The position numbers and the translations under genes were made by a program. A model generated the notes under the pieces. It searched no databases. It had not been told where the DNA came from and saw only the letters and a program-made list of their open reading frames with translations. This document shows positions 1 through 6,869 of a stretch of 15,000 nucleotides of DNA, piece by piece. Source of the stretch: Symbiodinium natans (taxonomy: Eukaryota > Sar > Dinophyceae > Suessiales > Symbiodiniaceae); contig CAJNDS010002342.1 of assembly GCA_905221605.1 (NCBI GenBank), forward strand, positions 135,001 to 150,000, in the 5' to 3' direction. Position 1 is the stretch's first letter. Each line of letters begins with the position of its first letter.

Positions 1-148
1 AAACCCTAAACCCTAAACCCAACCTCCCAAACCTCAACTCCGTAGGCCCAGAACCCCTGAACCTCCATCATTTTGAAACCCCAAACTCACTTCAGCCCTA
101 AACCCTAAACCCTAAACCCTAAACCCAACCTCCCAAACCTCAACTCCG
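1..148 (-). repeat. CCCTAAA telomere-type repeats with a 42-bp direct duplication
   Basis: CCCTAAA heptamers at 1-20 and 96-126. The 42 bases at 1-42 recur exactly at 107-148, covering the heptamers and the non-telomeric sequence that follows them. The duplication therefore includes flanking DNA and is not just slippage of the heptamer. Confidence 0.85.
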
Positions 149-235
149 AAGCCCCCTCTGAAGCCCGTGAAATCGTAAACCCGCCTAAGCCCCGGCGGGT
201 TTCAGGCTTCGGGTGGGGGGTTTCGTGGGTTGAGG

Positions 236-345
236 AAACCCTAAACCTGAGAAACCTAGGGTACCCCTTGTAAACCTGATAAACCTTATGAACCTGATAC
301 ACCTTATAAACCTTATAAACCCTATAAACCCTAAACCCTAAACCC
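236..345 (-). repeat. Degenerate telomere-like repeats
   Basis: A run of AAACCT-type words (AAACCTGAT, AAACCTTAT, AAACCCTAT) that becomes regular CCCTAAA at 327-345. It reads as a decayed heptamer array just before the exon-like block at 352. Confidence 0.6.
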
Positions 346-351
346 CAATAG

Positions 352-459
352 CCCTCACGGGTTCGGCGCCCGGCCAGGAAGATCCAGCTACGCGCAGTCG
401 CTGTTCCCCCCGAGCCAGGGACCCTTGCCTCGCTGGCGATGCCTTGGGAAATGTTGGGG
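352..459 (+). CDS. Possible internal exon, unknown product
   Basis: This GC-rich block is flanked by C-strand repeats on the left and G-strand repeats on the right. After AATAG (AG at 350-351) the frame starting at 352 is open for 38 codons until TAG at 463 and is rich in G or C at third positions; it includes the string RKIQLRAVAVPPEPGTLASL. A GC donor at 460-461 would end the exon in phase 0. The other two frames are also open, so the frame is uncertain. No family is recognised. It may be non-coding. Confidence 0.3.
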
Positions 460-463
460 GCTG

Positions 464-551
464 CTTAGGGCTTAGGGTTTGGGGTTTAGGGTTTGGGGTT
501 TGGGGTTTGGGGTGGGTTTGGGGTTTGGGGTTTAGGGCTTAGGCCGGTTTA
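464..551 (+). repeat. TTTAGGG/TTTGGGG array
   Basis: G-strand telomere-type heptamers with frequent TTTGGGG variants, directly after the exon-like block at 352-459 and running into the TTTGAGGC array. Confidence 0.85.
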
Positions 552-554
552 GGG

Positions 555-832
555 TTTGAGGCTTTGAGGCTTTGAGGCTTTGAGGCTTTGAGGCTTTGAG
601 GCTTTGAGGCTTTGAGGCTTTGAGGCTTTGAGGCTTTGAGGCTTTGAGGCTTTGAGGCTTTGAGGCTTTGAGGCTTTGAGGCTTTGAGGCTTTGAGGCTG
701 TGAGGCTTTGAGGCTTTGAGGCTTTGAGGCTTTGAGGCTTTGAGGCTTTGAGGCTTTGAGGCTTTGAGGCTTTGAGGCTTTGAGGCTTTGAGGCTTTGAG
801 GCTTTGAGGCTTTGAGGCTTTGAGGCTTTGAG
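555..832 (+). repeat. TTTGAGGC 8-bp minisatellite, about 35 copies
   Basis: Uninterrupted 8-bp units in perfect phase. The only deviation seen is one base (TGTGAGGC) in the unit at 699-706. The unit resembles the neighbouring TTTAGGG heptamer with an extra base, so it may have arisen from it (inference). Confidence 0.97.
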
Positions 833-1243
833 TTATTATTTTTTTTCTAGGACTTTCCGGTTTTTAGGGTTTAGGGTTGAGGGGAAAACCAAACCCTTCA
901 CCCCAAACCCTTCTCCCCCCCCCCCTCCCCCTCCCTTCCCCAAACACAATCCCCCAAAAATACCAAGGGGTATCAGAGGTCTAGAAGTTATTGACGTTCG
1001 CTGCTTGTGGCCTGCAGAGAATTTCGGGCAAAAAGGCTTTAGGAGGCTCCATAGGCATTTCGACGTGGTTCTCCTTTACAAAGTTTGATTCCGACATACA
1101 TCCTAAACCCTAATTAAACCCCAAACCCTAAACCCTCTACCCCCCCCCCGTCCCCCCCCAAACTAAGTCGAATGGCAGCGGACGCTCACAAAGCACGCTT
1201 CCGCTCGGCACGCTTCAAGCCTTCAACCCTAAATTTCGAAGCC
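833..1243. other. Low-information stretch with C tracts
   Basis: Contains a T-rich stretch, short TTTAGGG remnants (864-878), a C-rich run (about 908-940), CCCTAAA copies at 1102-1136 and a second C run at about 1139-1159. An 86-codon frame at 828-1088 crosses the C run and has no exon-like base bias. No gene is supported. Confidence 0.5.
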
Positions 1244-1322
1244 CCCTAAACCCTAAACCCTAAACCCTAAACCCTAAGCCCTAAACCCTAAACCCTAAAC
1301 CCTAAACCCTAAACCCTAAACC
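1244..1322 (-). repeat. CCCTAAA array
   Basis: About 11 near-perfect CCCTAAA heptamers with one CCCTAAG variant, ending where the 21-bp palindromic minisatellite region begins. Confidence 0.95.
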
Positions 1323-1357
1323 ACTCTTTCATATATAATATAAATGTTAATGACTTT

Positions 1358-1752
1358 GCGGGCAAGGTGATATATTTAGCGGGCAAGGTCATATATTTAG
1401 TGGGCAAGGTCATATATTTAGCGGGCAAGGTCATATATTTAGCGGGCAAGGTCATATATTTAGCGGGCAAGGTCATATATTTAGTGGGCAAGGTCCATTG
1501 GCTAAAAAATGACCTTGCCCACTAAATATATCACCTTGCCCGCTAAAGGGCGACCTTGCCCGCTAAATATATGACCTTGCCCGCTAAATATATGACCTTG
1601 CCCGCGAAATATATTGCCCGGGCCAGGTCATATATTTAGCCGGCAAGGTCATATATTTAGCGGGCAAGGTCATATATTTAGCGGGCAAGGTCATATATTT
1701 AGCGGGCAAGGTCATATTTGGCGGGGCAAGGTCATACATTGAGTGGGCAAGG
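1358..1752. repeat. Palindromic array of a 21-bp minisatellite
   Basis: The unit is GCGGGCAAGGTCATATATTTA with GT/GC variation at its second base. Seven units run forward (from 1358 every 21 bases to 1484), about five run in the opposite orientation (1510-1613), then about six run forward again (about 1622-1752). The first two blocks are inverted around a short junction at about 1497-1509. The locus could fold into a long hairpin or cruciform. Because 21 is a multiple of 3 the array stays open in frame, giving a spurious heptapeptide repeat (MTLPAKY) on the minus strand. Confidence 0.95.
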
Positions 1753-1753
1753 T

Positions 1754-1818
1754 CCCCCCCCGCCCCCACCCCCCGCCCCCCCCCCCCCCCCCCCCCCCCA
1801 CACCACCCCCCCCCCCTC
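1754..1818. repeat. Poly-C tract
   Basis: About 65 bases of almost pure C with a few A, G or T interruptions, directly after the 21-bp array. The opposite strand is a G run that could form quadruplexes. Confidence 0.9.
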
Positions 1819-1903
1819 AACCCCCCTCGACAATGAAGTGGGGAAGCCCGCTTGGCCTGTGCCCTGATCTCATGGGCGGCCCCGGATGACCGCCCCTGAT
1901 GAA

Positions 1904-2089
1904 ACTCAAGATGGCTTCCAAAGAAGAAGTTTCTGAATGACCGCGCCTGTTTTTGAGGCCCCTGAAGCCCCTCAAAAGAGTCAAGAGACTCAAGATGGCT
2001 TCCAAAGAATAAGCTCCCGAATGACCGCGCCTGTTTTTGAGGCCCCTGAAGCCCCTCAATCGATTCAAGAAACTCAAGATGGCTTCCAA
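1904..2089 (+). repeat. 84-bp tandem repeat, about 2.2 copies
   Basis: ACTCAAGATGGCTTCCAAAG starts copies at 1904 and 1988; a partial copy starting at 2072 shares its first 17 bases. The copies share GACCGCGCCTGTTTTTGAGG and AGCCCCTCAA. A degenerate piece (GATGACCGCCCCTG) at about 1886 suggests an older copy to the left. The period is a multiple of 3, so minus-strand frames stay open, but no coding function is seen. Confidence 0.9.
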
Positions 2090-2097
2090 ATGTGATA

Positions 2098-2188
2098 AAC
2101 AGATCCATTCTGTTGACCACGTTTGGTTTTCTTGTCCGCTTGAAACAGAAACGTGTGGTTAACAAATCCATTCTGTTGACCACGTTTG
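2098..2188 (+). repeat. 28-bp direct repeat, copies 63 bp apart
   Basis: AACARATCCATTCTGTTGAC followed by CACGTTTG occurs at 2098-2125 and 2161-2188 with one difference. The AAACGTGTGGTTAACA stretch just before the second copy is an imperfect inverted match to TGTTGACCACGTTT, so a small hairpin is possible at about 2149-2188. Confidence 0.85.
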
Positions 2189-2194
2189 CCTAAC

Positions 2195-2250
2195 CCCTAA
2201 ACCCTAAACCCTAAACCCTAAACCCTGAACCCTAAACCCTAAACCCTAAA
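2195..2250 (-). repeat. CCCTAAA array
   Basis: Eight CCCTAAA/CCCTGAA heptamers, lying directly before the exon-like block at 2253-2345. Confidence 0.93.
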
Positions 2251-2252
2251 TC

Positions 2253-2345
2253 TTCGAAGCCCGAGAGTGCCAGGTTGGGGAGCTTGCGCACTGCGCCGCC
2301 CTCTGCTCGAGCTGGCGCCGGCCTCTCCGAGCTCCAGGCTCTACA
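2253..2345 (+). CDS. Possible internal exon, unknown product
   Basis: A GC-rich block between CCCTAAA repeats (2195-2250) and TTTAGGG repeats (2347-2363). All three + frames are open. The frame with the best third-position GC contains ESARLGSLRTAPPSARAG; another contains ECQVGELAHCAALCSSW. The block ends CTACAGG and is followed by GTTTAGGG, which could be the splice donor. The frame, the exact start and coding status are uncertain. Confidence 0.3.
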
Positions 2346-2363
2346 GGGTTTAGGGTTTAGGGT
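2344..2363 (+). repeat. Short TTTAGGG tract
   Basis: Two TTTAGGG units immediately after the exon-like block, leading into the first copy of the dispersed repeat. Confidence 0.8.
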
Positions 2364-2364
2364 A

Positions 2365-2443
2365 CCTTATTGGGGTCCATATCATAAGGGAGTCCTACTA
2401 TTTGGGGGTCCTTTCTAGGAGTCCCTGTTTTTCGTAAACCCCC
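2365..2443 (+). repeat. Dispersed ~80-bp repeat, copy A
   Basis: Runs from CCTTATTGGGGTCC through AGTCCTACTATTTGGGG to TTTTTCGTAAACCCCC. It aligns over its full length with the reverse complement of 5835-5915 and, with an internal deletion of about 10 bases, with 12875-12945. Confidence 0.8.
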
Positions 2444-2773
2444 TTAACAACCCAAAGCCTGAGCTGGAATCCTTAACAGCGTAGAGGTCCTAAACCCTAG
2501 ACCTTTCAGACTTCCCCTCGATGCCCTGAAAGCCTAGGACCTAATCATGCAGACTTTTAAGAGCTTGGTCGTCGTTAACAGTGGCGGTAGGGTGTAGAGA
2601 CCCTCGCCTGACAACAAAGCAACCGAAAGCCTCAGAGAACATTTCAGAACCCTTGAACTCTCTAAGCCCGTTTAAGCCCATGAAGATTTTGGGTTTAGGG
2701 TCTAAGGAAAACCCTGAAGTCAGATGGCCATCGGGAGAAGACAACCGTCCGATACACCAAAGGCTGGCGTTCA
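2444..2773. other. No clear feature
   Basis: Mixed sequence with a few degenerate CCTAAACCC words. Two overlapping frames on opposite strands (2581-2811 + and 2541-2783 -) are of chance size, and neither is bounded by convincing splice sites or repeats in the pattern seen elsewhere. Confidence 0.4.
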
Positions 2774-2876
2774 TAAACCCCAAGCCCTCAACCCGTAACC
2801 CTAAACCCTAAACCCTGAGCCCCAAACCCTATAAAAACCCTAAACCCTACACCCTAAGCCCTCAACCCTTAACCCC
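2774..2876 (-). repeat. Degenerate CCCTAAA array
   Basis: Heptamer-like words of variable length (CCCTAAA, CCCTCAA, CCCTGAGC, CCCTATAAAA) approaching the exon-like block at 2886. Confidence 0.8.
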
Positions 2877-2885
2877 AGTTGCTAG

Positions 2886-2957
2886 CTGCTGGTCGTGCCT
2901 GTAAAGGCAACCCCTGAGCGTCCGGCCTCCATGAGGCAGGACCTGGGCGCCTTGTGG
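2886..2957 (+). CDS. Possible internal exon, unknown product
   Basis: After TTGCTAG (AG at 2884-2885) a 24-codon frame reads LLVVPVKATPERPASMRQDL and four more residues, strongly GC-biased at third positions. It ends at a GT (2958-2959) in phase 0. C-strand telomere repeats lie just upstream. No family is recognised. Phase agrees with the block at 3828-3914, so the two could be consecutive exons. Confidence 0.4.
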
Positions 2958-3077
2958 GTCCCTTCCCCCCCCCAACCCCCTCTTGGGACTGGCAATTCTG
3001 AACGGTTGCAACTCTGTGTATGACATGTACATAGACACATTCATATACATACACACATATGCATTTCGTATATGATA

Positions 3078-3126
3078 TGTATGTATGTATGCATGCATGC
3101 ATGCATGTATGTATGTAAGTATGTAC
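3078..3126 (+). repeat. (GTAT)n/(GCAT)n microsatellite
   Basis: Tetranucleotide run ATGTATGTATGT then GCATGCATGCAT then GTATGTATGTA, preceded by AT/AC-rich sequence from about 3015. Confidence 0.92.
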
Positions 3127-3665
3127 CTGCAGCAAATGTCTCATGCTGGTTCCATCCGCTCCCCTCTGCTTATCCACCCGCCCCCCCTACTTAAAGTCTC
3201 TTAAAACCGACGGACTTGGAAAGTGCTGTGCCCGATGGAGGGTGTCTTCTCGTAGTCTACTTTGCGTGAAGTCTACACCTGAACAACGTCAGTGCATTCC
3301 ATCTCGTTTCGGGTACCGTCCTTGAATCCTGGTTCTGGGGTGCTCAGGGCTCGAAACTCGACTGTTGTGCAGAATCTGAGTGAGGGGTTACAGCAGGGAG
3401 GTTCAAGCTTTGCAGGGCCCCCACCTCTGTCGGTCAGGTTGCCGAATCGCGCATCGTGGCGCTCCTAGTTCTCTCTCTCTTTCTCTCTGTGTCTCTCTCT
3501 CGGTAGGTTTACTTGCGGTTCGGGGTTTAGGGTCTAGGCCCTGGGCTTGGGGTTTGGGTTTAGTTCTACAAGGCCAGGGTGAACATACCCCAAAGACCTA
3601 GAACCCCAAGCCGTGCGTCGCTGTCGTCAAGCCAGAGGCTTGTCTTTGGAACGAATGCCCAGACC
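3127..3665. other. Mixed sequence; no confident gene
   Basis: Open frames at 3143-3325 and 3380-3601 (+) start with ATG but show no recognisable protein. A CT-rich stretch (about 3470-3512) ending CGGTAG resembles a polypyrimidine tract with an AG acceptor. Scattered G-strand telomere words lie at 3520-3562. This is probably intronic. Confidence 0.35.
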
Positions 3666-3669
3666 GAAC

Positions 3670-3812
3670 CCTCGACCCTGAACCCTGAACCCTAAACCCT
3701 AAATCCCTGAATCCCTGAATCCCTAAATCCCTAAATCCCTAAATCCCCAAATCCCTAAATCCCTAAATCCCTAAATCCCTAAATCCCCAAATCCCCCTAA
3801 AAAACCCTAAGG
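3670..3812 (-). repeat. CCCTGAA / CCCTAAAT variant array
   Basis: Begins as CCCTGAA and CCCTAAA heptamers, then changes to an 8-bp CCCTAAAT/CCCTGAAT/CCCCAAAT form for about 11 units. It precedes the exon-like block at 3828. Confidence 0.9.
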
Positions 3813-3827
3813 CCTAAGCCCTTCAAG

Positions 3828-3914
3828 CCGCTGAACGGCCTTCACCTCCCCTCTCGGTACATCTCCAGGCCCGCCCCGGCGCCAGCTCCCCGTCCTGCCT
3901 ACCAGGGCCCAGGC
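3828..3914 (+). CDS. Possible internal exon, proline-rich
   Basis: After CTTCAAG (AG 3826-3827) a 29-codon frame of high third-position GC contains NGLHLPSRYISRPAPAPAPR. It ends in phase 0 at a canonical GTGAGG donor (3915). Variant CCCTAAA repeats lie upstream and TTTAGGG repeats (3929-3983) downstream. No family is recognised; the proline/alanine-rich run could be a linker. Confidence 0.45.
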
Positions 3915-3928
3915 GTGAGGGTTCAGGA

Positions 3929-3983
3929 TTTAGGGTTTAGGGTTTAGGGTTTGGGGTTTAGGGTTTAGGGTTTAGGGCTTAGG
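3929..3983 (+). repeat. TTTAGGG array
   Basis: About eight G-strand heptamers beginning 15 bases after the GTGAGG donor of the exon-like block at 3828-3914. Confidence 0.93.
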
Positions 3984-4106
3984 GGTTCGGGGCTTAGGCA
4001 TGCACTTGCGGCTGCAGGAGCTCAGGGGTCCAGGGTTCAGGGCTCAGGGTTTACAGCTTGGGCTGGAGCCGAAGGTAGATGATTGGGGTCTTGAGGGTTT
4101 TGGAGG

Positions 4107-4200
4107 TTTAGGGTTTAGGGTTTAGGGTTTGGGGTTTGGGGTTTGGGGTTTAGGGTTGGGTTTAGGGTTTATGCCCTAAACCCCGCAAGCCCAAACCCTA
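4107..4200. repeat. TTTAGGG array meeting CCCTAAA: inverted pair
   Basis: G-strand heptamers (4107-4170, with TTTGGGG variants) are followed after a few bases by C-strand words (4174-4200). The two could pair as a hairpin inside the putative intron between the blocks at 3828 and 4561. Confidence 0.85.
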
Positions 4201-4360
4201 ACAACTCGAGTTTGGGCAGTGCGTGAAAGAGCATGGGGAAACCTGCGTAGGGTGTAGGGTTCATCCACGCCTTTTCTGGCTGGATGGAGGCTTATTCGGG
4301 GTCGGGAGTGTGCGTTGGACTTGATGGAGAATTTTTGAGGTGATTAGATCTAATAGTTAG

Positions 4361-4429
4361 CCCTAAACCCTAAACCCTAAACCCTAAACCCTAAACCCTA
4401 CACCCTAAACCCTAAACCCTAAACCCTAG
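4361..4429 (-). repeat. CCCTAAA array
   Basis: Ten CCCTAAA heptamers with one CCCTACA variant. Confidence 0.95.
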
Positions 4430-4560
4430 CAGGGTGGGGTTGGACCGGTCTCATCACTCAGGTCTGAGGGTTTTGGGGGTCCCTGAACCCTGTACCCTAA
4501 ACCACAACCCTATGGCCCTAAAGCCCCTACTGAACCCCCTAGACCCCATGACCCTTACAG

Positions 4561-4673
4561 AAGCGCAATAGGGGTCGATTTCGGCTGTCTCCACACGACC
4601 TCGGACAGAGAGGGGTTGACAAGGGAGCCGGGCCCCCCAAATGCAGTGCGAGGCCAACGTTCTGTAGCCACAG
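4561..4673 (+). CDS. Possible internal exon, unknown product
   Basis: Bounded by CCCTTACAG and by CCACAG followed by GTTATATT (GT at 4674). Two frames are open throughout. The frame from 4562 contains AIGVDFGCLHTTSDREGL and continues open past the donor; the frame from 4561 contains RFRLSPHDLGQRGVDKG. G-strand repeats follow from 4709. Coding status and frame are uncertain, and no family is recognised. Confidence 0.35.
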
Positions 4674-4708
4674 GTTATATTGGTTTTGTAGCTCTAAGTG
4701 AGATTGGG

Positions 4709-4799
4709 TTTAGGGTTTAGGGTTTAGGGTTTAGGGTTTAGGGTTTAGGGTTTAGGGTTTAGGGTTTAGGGTTTAGGGCTTAGGGTTTAGGGTTTAGGG
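4709..4799 (+). repeat. TTTAGGG array
   Basis: Thirteen nearly perfect heptamers with one CTTAGGG variant. Confidence 0.96.
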
Positions 4800-4800
4800 C

Positions 4801-5062
4801 CCTGAAGTTGCGACTTAGGCTTCCAGTTCCCGAGCTGTAGTCAGCACAAGGGGGACCGAGCCTCCCCCCAAATCACAGGCGATGTCGTTCTTCCCGCTCC
4901 AGGCATGTGGGTTCCTGGCACGCCACACACGGATGTGATTGGATCTACGTCTTGGGAGTGCGGCATATCCTAAACTTTCAACCCCACGCCCCGCTTCCTA
5001 AACAAGAATTCGTCCCAGAAGGGCCCCATGATGTAGATCAACCCCCCCATTGCCTTCTCTAG
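4801..5062. other. No clear feature
   Basis: Mixed sequence with a few CCTAAAC words (4968-5003) and a pyrimidine-rich end (CCATTGCCTTCTCTAG, 5047-5062) that could be a splice acceptor. No confident gene. Confidence 0.35.
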
Positions 5063-5128
5063 CTGGAGCCCTCCATCCTGGCACTTCGGAATCCGGCGAA
5101 ATCCCAAGCACACTCTCCTCAAACGCTC
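5063..5128 (+). CDS. Possible short internal exon
   Basis: After a pyrimidine-rich acceptor ending CTCTAG (AG 5061-5062), a 21-codon frame reads WSPPSWHFGIRRNPKHTLLK plus one residue. It ends in phase 2 at GTAGGT (5129), 12 bases before a TTTAGGG array. It is short and unrecognised, so weak. Confidence 0.28.
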
Positions 5129-5140
5129 GTAGGTTCAGGG

Positions 5141-5209
5141 TTTAGGGTTTAGGGTTTAGGGTTTAGGGTTTAGGGTTTAGGGTTTAGGGTTTAGGGTTTA
5201 GGGTTTAGG
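5141..5209 (+). repeat. TTTAGGG array
   Basis: Ten perfect heptamers; the last, TTTAGGAG, runs directly into the open frame at 5209. Confidence 0.96.
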
Positions 5210-5332
5210 AGGTTTACCTTTGGGATCGTCGAACGGGATACAAGCCAGAGCTGGCGTACTCGAGTACTCGACCACCAAGACTTTCAGTTATCAGCTCAGC
5301 CTGAAGCCCAAACTCGACTCCCCACGCCAAGC
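5209..5332 (+). CDS. Possible internal exon after a telomeric TTTAG acceptor
   Basis: A frame without ATG stays open from the end of the TTTAGGG array to about 5470 and contains FGIVERDTSQSWRTRVLDHQ. The last heptamer could supply the acceptor (TTTAG), and a canonical GTAAGA donor lies at 5333 in phase 0. Third-position bias is weak and no family is recognised. It could be a decayed exon or chance. Confidence 0.28.
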
Positions 5333-5540
5333 GTAAGACATCGAACACGTGCATTCGAGGTCAGGGAAAATGCATGGAAGAGTTGTGTGGAAGGAACTTC
5401 CTCAACCCCAAAACCCCAACCAACCCTAAGCCCTACACCCTGCGCGTTCTGCCATGGGGCTTTTGGTCTGTGAGGGGTGTCAGGGTTGAAGGTCGCGCCC
5501 TAACCCCCAAACCCCCAAACCCTAAGCCCTTTCCGTGCAG
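5333..5540. other. Putative intron with degenerate CCCTAAA-like words
   Basis: Contains CCCAAAACCCC and CCCTAAGCCCT words (5403-5440) and CCCCCAAACCCTAAG (5508-5530), followed by TTTCCGTGCAG, a pyrimidine-rich candidate acceptor. No gene otherwise. Confidence 0.35.
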
Positions 5541-5574
5541 GGCCCCCTCGCGACCCGATCCTTCCCATCTGAAT
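5541..5574 (+). CDS. Possible very short exon
   Basis: Between TTCCGTGCAG and a GTGAGA donor (5575). The frame GPLATRSFPSE continues open beyond the donor to CCCTAA at 5613. It is very short and supported only by splice-like signals. Confidence 0.2.
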
Positions 5575-5612
5575 GTGAGATGCCGGGGGCGGACTCTCTC
5601 GTGTCTCACTCA

Positions 5613-5670
5613 CCCTAACCTAAACCCTAAACCCCAAGCCCGAAACCTAAACCCGACACCCAAACCTGAA
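5613..5670 (-). repeat. Degenerate CCCTAAA array
   Basis: Loose C-strand words (CCCTAACC, CCCTAAA, CCCGAAA, CCCAAAC). No G-strand array separates it from the previous exon-like block, so it breaks the pattern seen elsewhere. Confidence 0.75.
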
Positions 5671-5834
5671 ACTGTTGTTTGTCGGAAGCAGGGATTAGGA
5701 CTTACGCCTGGGGTTGTGCGAGTTTTAAGGTATTCCCCAAAACAGGGGTGCGCCATTTTAGACACCAAATAGACTAGAATCCCCTCAAAGGGATCCCGAA
5801 AGTACCCTCTTTCCGGAAGCCCCAATACTTTCAT

Positions 5835-5915
5835 GGGGGTTTACGAAAATAGGGCACCCCTAATGTGTAGACCCCAATTAGTAGGATTCTCTTTATAAAG
5901 AGGACCCCAATACGG
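5835..5915 (-). repeat. Dispersed ~80-bp repeat, copy B (inverted)
   Basis: On the minus strand it reads CCGTATTGGGGTCC, then AATCCTACTAATTGGGGTC, then TTTTCGTAAACCCCC, matching copy A (2365-2443) along its length. Beyond its end the minus strand continues with a weaker GTATTGGGGCTTCC unit, suggesting an internal tandem structure extending to about 5775. Confidence 0.8.
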
Positions 5916-6055
5916 AAACCCCCTCATGAAGGAAGAGGGGAACAAAGCCTTAGCGCTGCAGACCTCTCGATTATTTGCGGAAGCGCAAACAAAAAGCCCA
6001 AGACACGTAAAGCCCTGAAGCCCAAAACCCCCCAAACCCTTGAAGCCCCTAAGGG
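5916..6055. other. No clear feature
   Basis: Mixed sequence passing into short CCCCAAACCC-like words (6013-6050). A minus-strand frame at 5841-6035 includes copy B of the dispersed repeat and is not taken as a gene. Confidence 0.4.
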
Positions 6056-6061
6056 TTGAGG

Positions 6062-6110
6062 GTTTGGGGTTTAGGGTTTGGGGTTTAGGGTTTGGGGTTT
6101 AGGGTTGAGG
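6062..6110 (+). repeat. Alternating TTTGGGG-TTTAGGG array
   Basis: Regular 14-bp dimers of TTTGGGG and TTTAGGG, about three dimers. The same dimer appears on the other strand at 9614-9720. Confidence 0.92.
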
Positions 6111-6464
6111 TAAGACCCTTTTACCTCAAACCTCCAAAGCCCTAAGCCCCCAAGCCCTAGAGCCCCGCAAAAGCCCGAATTGCATGCAACGAGGGGGAAG
6201 CCTCGAGTGGTCTGTATGTATGTCCTAGGTAGGAGAGGGGGGACCCTAAAAAGGGAACCCTTCTTAACCCTCTTCTGGCTCTCTTAAACAGGGACCTTAT
6301 TCAGAGGGTCTTTATCCCCAAGGGTCCCCCTAATCCTATCCCCTGGTATGAAGATACGTGTATGTGTTAGGGCTTTAGGGGTTTGGTTGAGGCTTTACGT
6401 CTTGTGGCTTGGCCAAGACCCGGGCCGTGCTGTTGGCTTTTGGGCTTCCGCATGTGGGTGTTTC
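6111..6464. other. Mixed sequence, possible decayed dispersed repeat
   Basis: Degenerate CCCTAAGCC words at 6120-6165. The minus strand of about 6240-6340 has words resembling the dispersed repeat (GGACCCTTGGGGATAAAG, AGGTCCCTGTTT), but the match is weak. No gene is supported. Confidence 0.3.
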
Positions 6465-6513
6465 GGGTTTGGGGTTTAGGGTTTAGGGTTTCGGGGTTTA
6501 GGGTTTAGGGGTT
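6465..6513 (+). repeat. TTTAGGG/TTTGGGG array
   Basis: About six G-strand heptamers with length variants. Confidence 0.88.
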
Positions 6514-6531
6514 GAGTGAGGGCTCCTTGCC

Positions 6532-6668
6532 CAGGGACCCTACGCGGGGTGGCGCAGCAGTTTTGCTGGTTCGTCAAGGGGGTCAAGGGGCCGTCGAAGG
6601 GGCGGATCCCAACAATGAAGCCCTGATAAAGCAGAGGAACTTGGATGATACCCAGCTGTTTTCATGCC
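6532..6668 (+). CDS. Possible exon or exon remnant
   Basis: After CTTGCCCAG a frame is open to TGA at 6667 and contains GAAVLLVRQGGQGAVEGADP, then NEALIKQRNLDDTQLFSCL. It overlaps the next block in another frame. If both are coding, either an intron boundary or a frameshift lies around 6630-6668. No family is recognised. Confidence 0.28.
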
Positions 6669-6797
6669 TTTGAAGACATGATGGTGGCGATGTCCTGGAT
6701 ATATCGTTGGTTCTGTCCAGTTCTACTCCGAAGCACAGATGCGATCGAAGCCGGCAGCGTTGCCCCTTCTGAGCATGCCGAAACAAATACAGACACG
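6635..6797 (+). CDS. Possible internal exon ending at GTTTAGGG
   Basis: After AAAGCAG (AG 6633-6634) a 54-codon frame contains CFHAFEDMMVAMSWIYRWFC and DAIEAGSVAPSEHAETNTDT. It ends in phase 0 at ACG followed by GTTTAGGG (GT at 6798), so a telomere-type heptamer would be the donor. The aromatic stretch could be a membrane or buried segment. Another frame is also largely open, so the reading is uncertain. Confidence 0.38.
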
Positions 6798-6828
6798 GTT
6801 TAGGGTTTAGGGTTTAGGGTTTAGGCAG
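6798..6828 (+). repeat. TTTAGGG tract; candidate 31-nt telomeric mini-intron
   Basis: GTTTAGGG, two TTTAGGG units, then TTTAGGCAG. It starts with GT and ends with AG, so in principle the whole tract could be one tiny intron joining 6635-6797 to 6829-6869 in phase 0. Equally it may be part of a larger intron. Confidence 0.5.
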
Positions 6829-6869
6829 GCATCCCCCGTCGGTTGGACGCCCAAAGCGCTCAAGTTCAA
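6829..6869 (+). CDS. Possible short exon before a GTAAGG donor
   Basis: Lies between TTTAGGCAG and a canonical GTAAGG donor (6870). In phase 0 from the preceding block it reads ASPVGWTPKALKF. An ATG frame at 6843-7085 (80 codons, ending KALPPQL) also covers it; the two frames are exclusive. Weak. Confidence 0.25.

Noticed and set aside
1-148. True chromosome end at the left edge
   Set aside because: The heptamers are few, interrupted by other sequence, and no different from the many interstitial arrays further in.
1309-1491. Minus-strand open frame with MTLPAKY heptapeptide repeats
   Set aside because: The frame is open only because the 21-bp satellite unit is a multiple of three without a stop. 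The same satellite occurs in both orientations, and the related frame at 1584-2183 runs through poly-C as a glycine run.
1358-1752. CRISPR array
   Set aside because: The 21-bp units are directly adjacent with no unique spacers, and the context is eukaryotic.
1358-1752. Nuclear-receptor half-sites (CAAGGTCA) in the 21-bp repeat
   Set aside because: The match is a by-product of the repeat unit, and such receptors are not expected in this type of organism.
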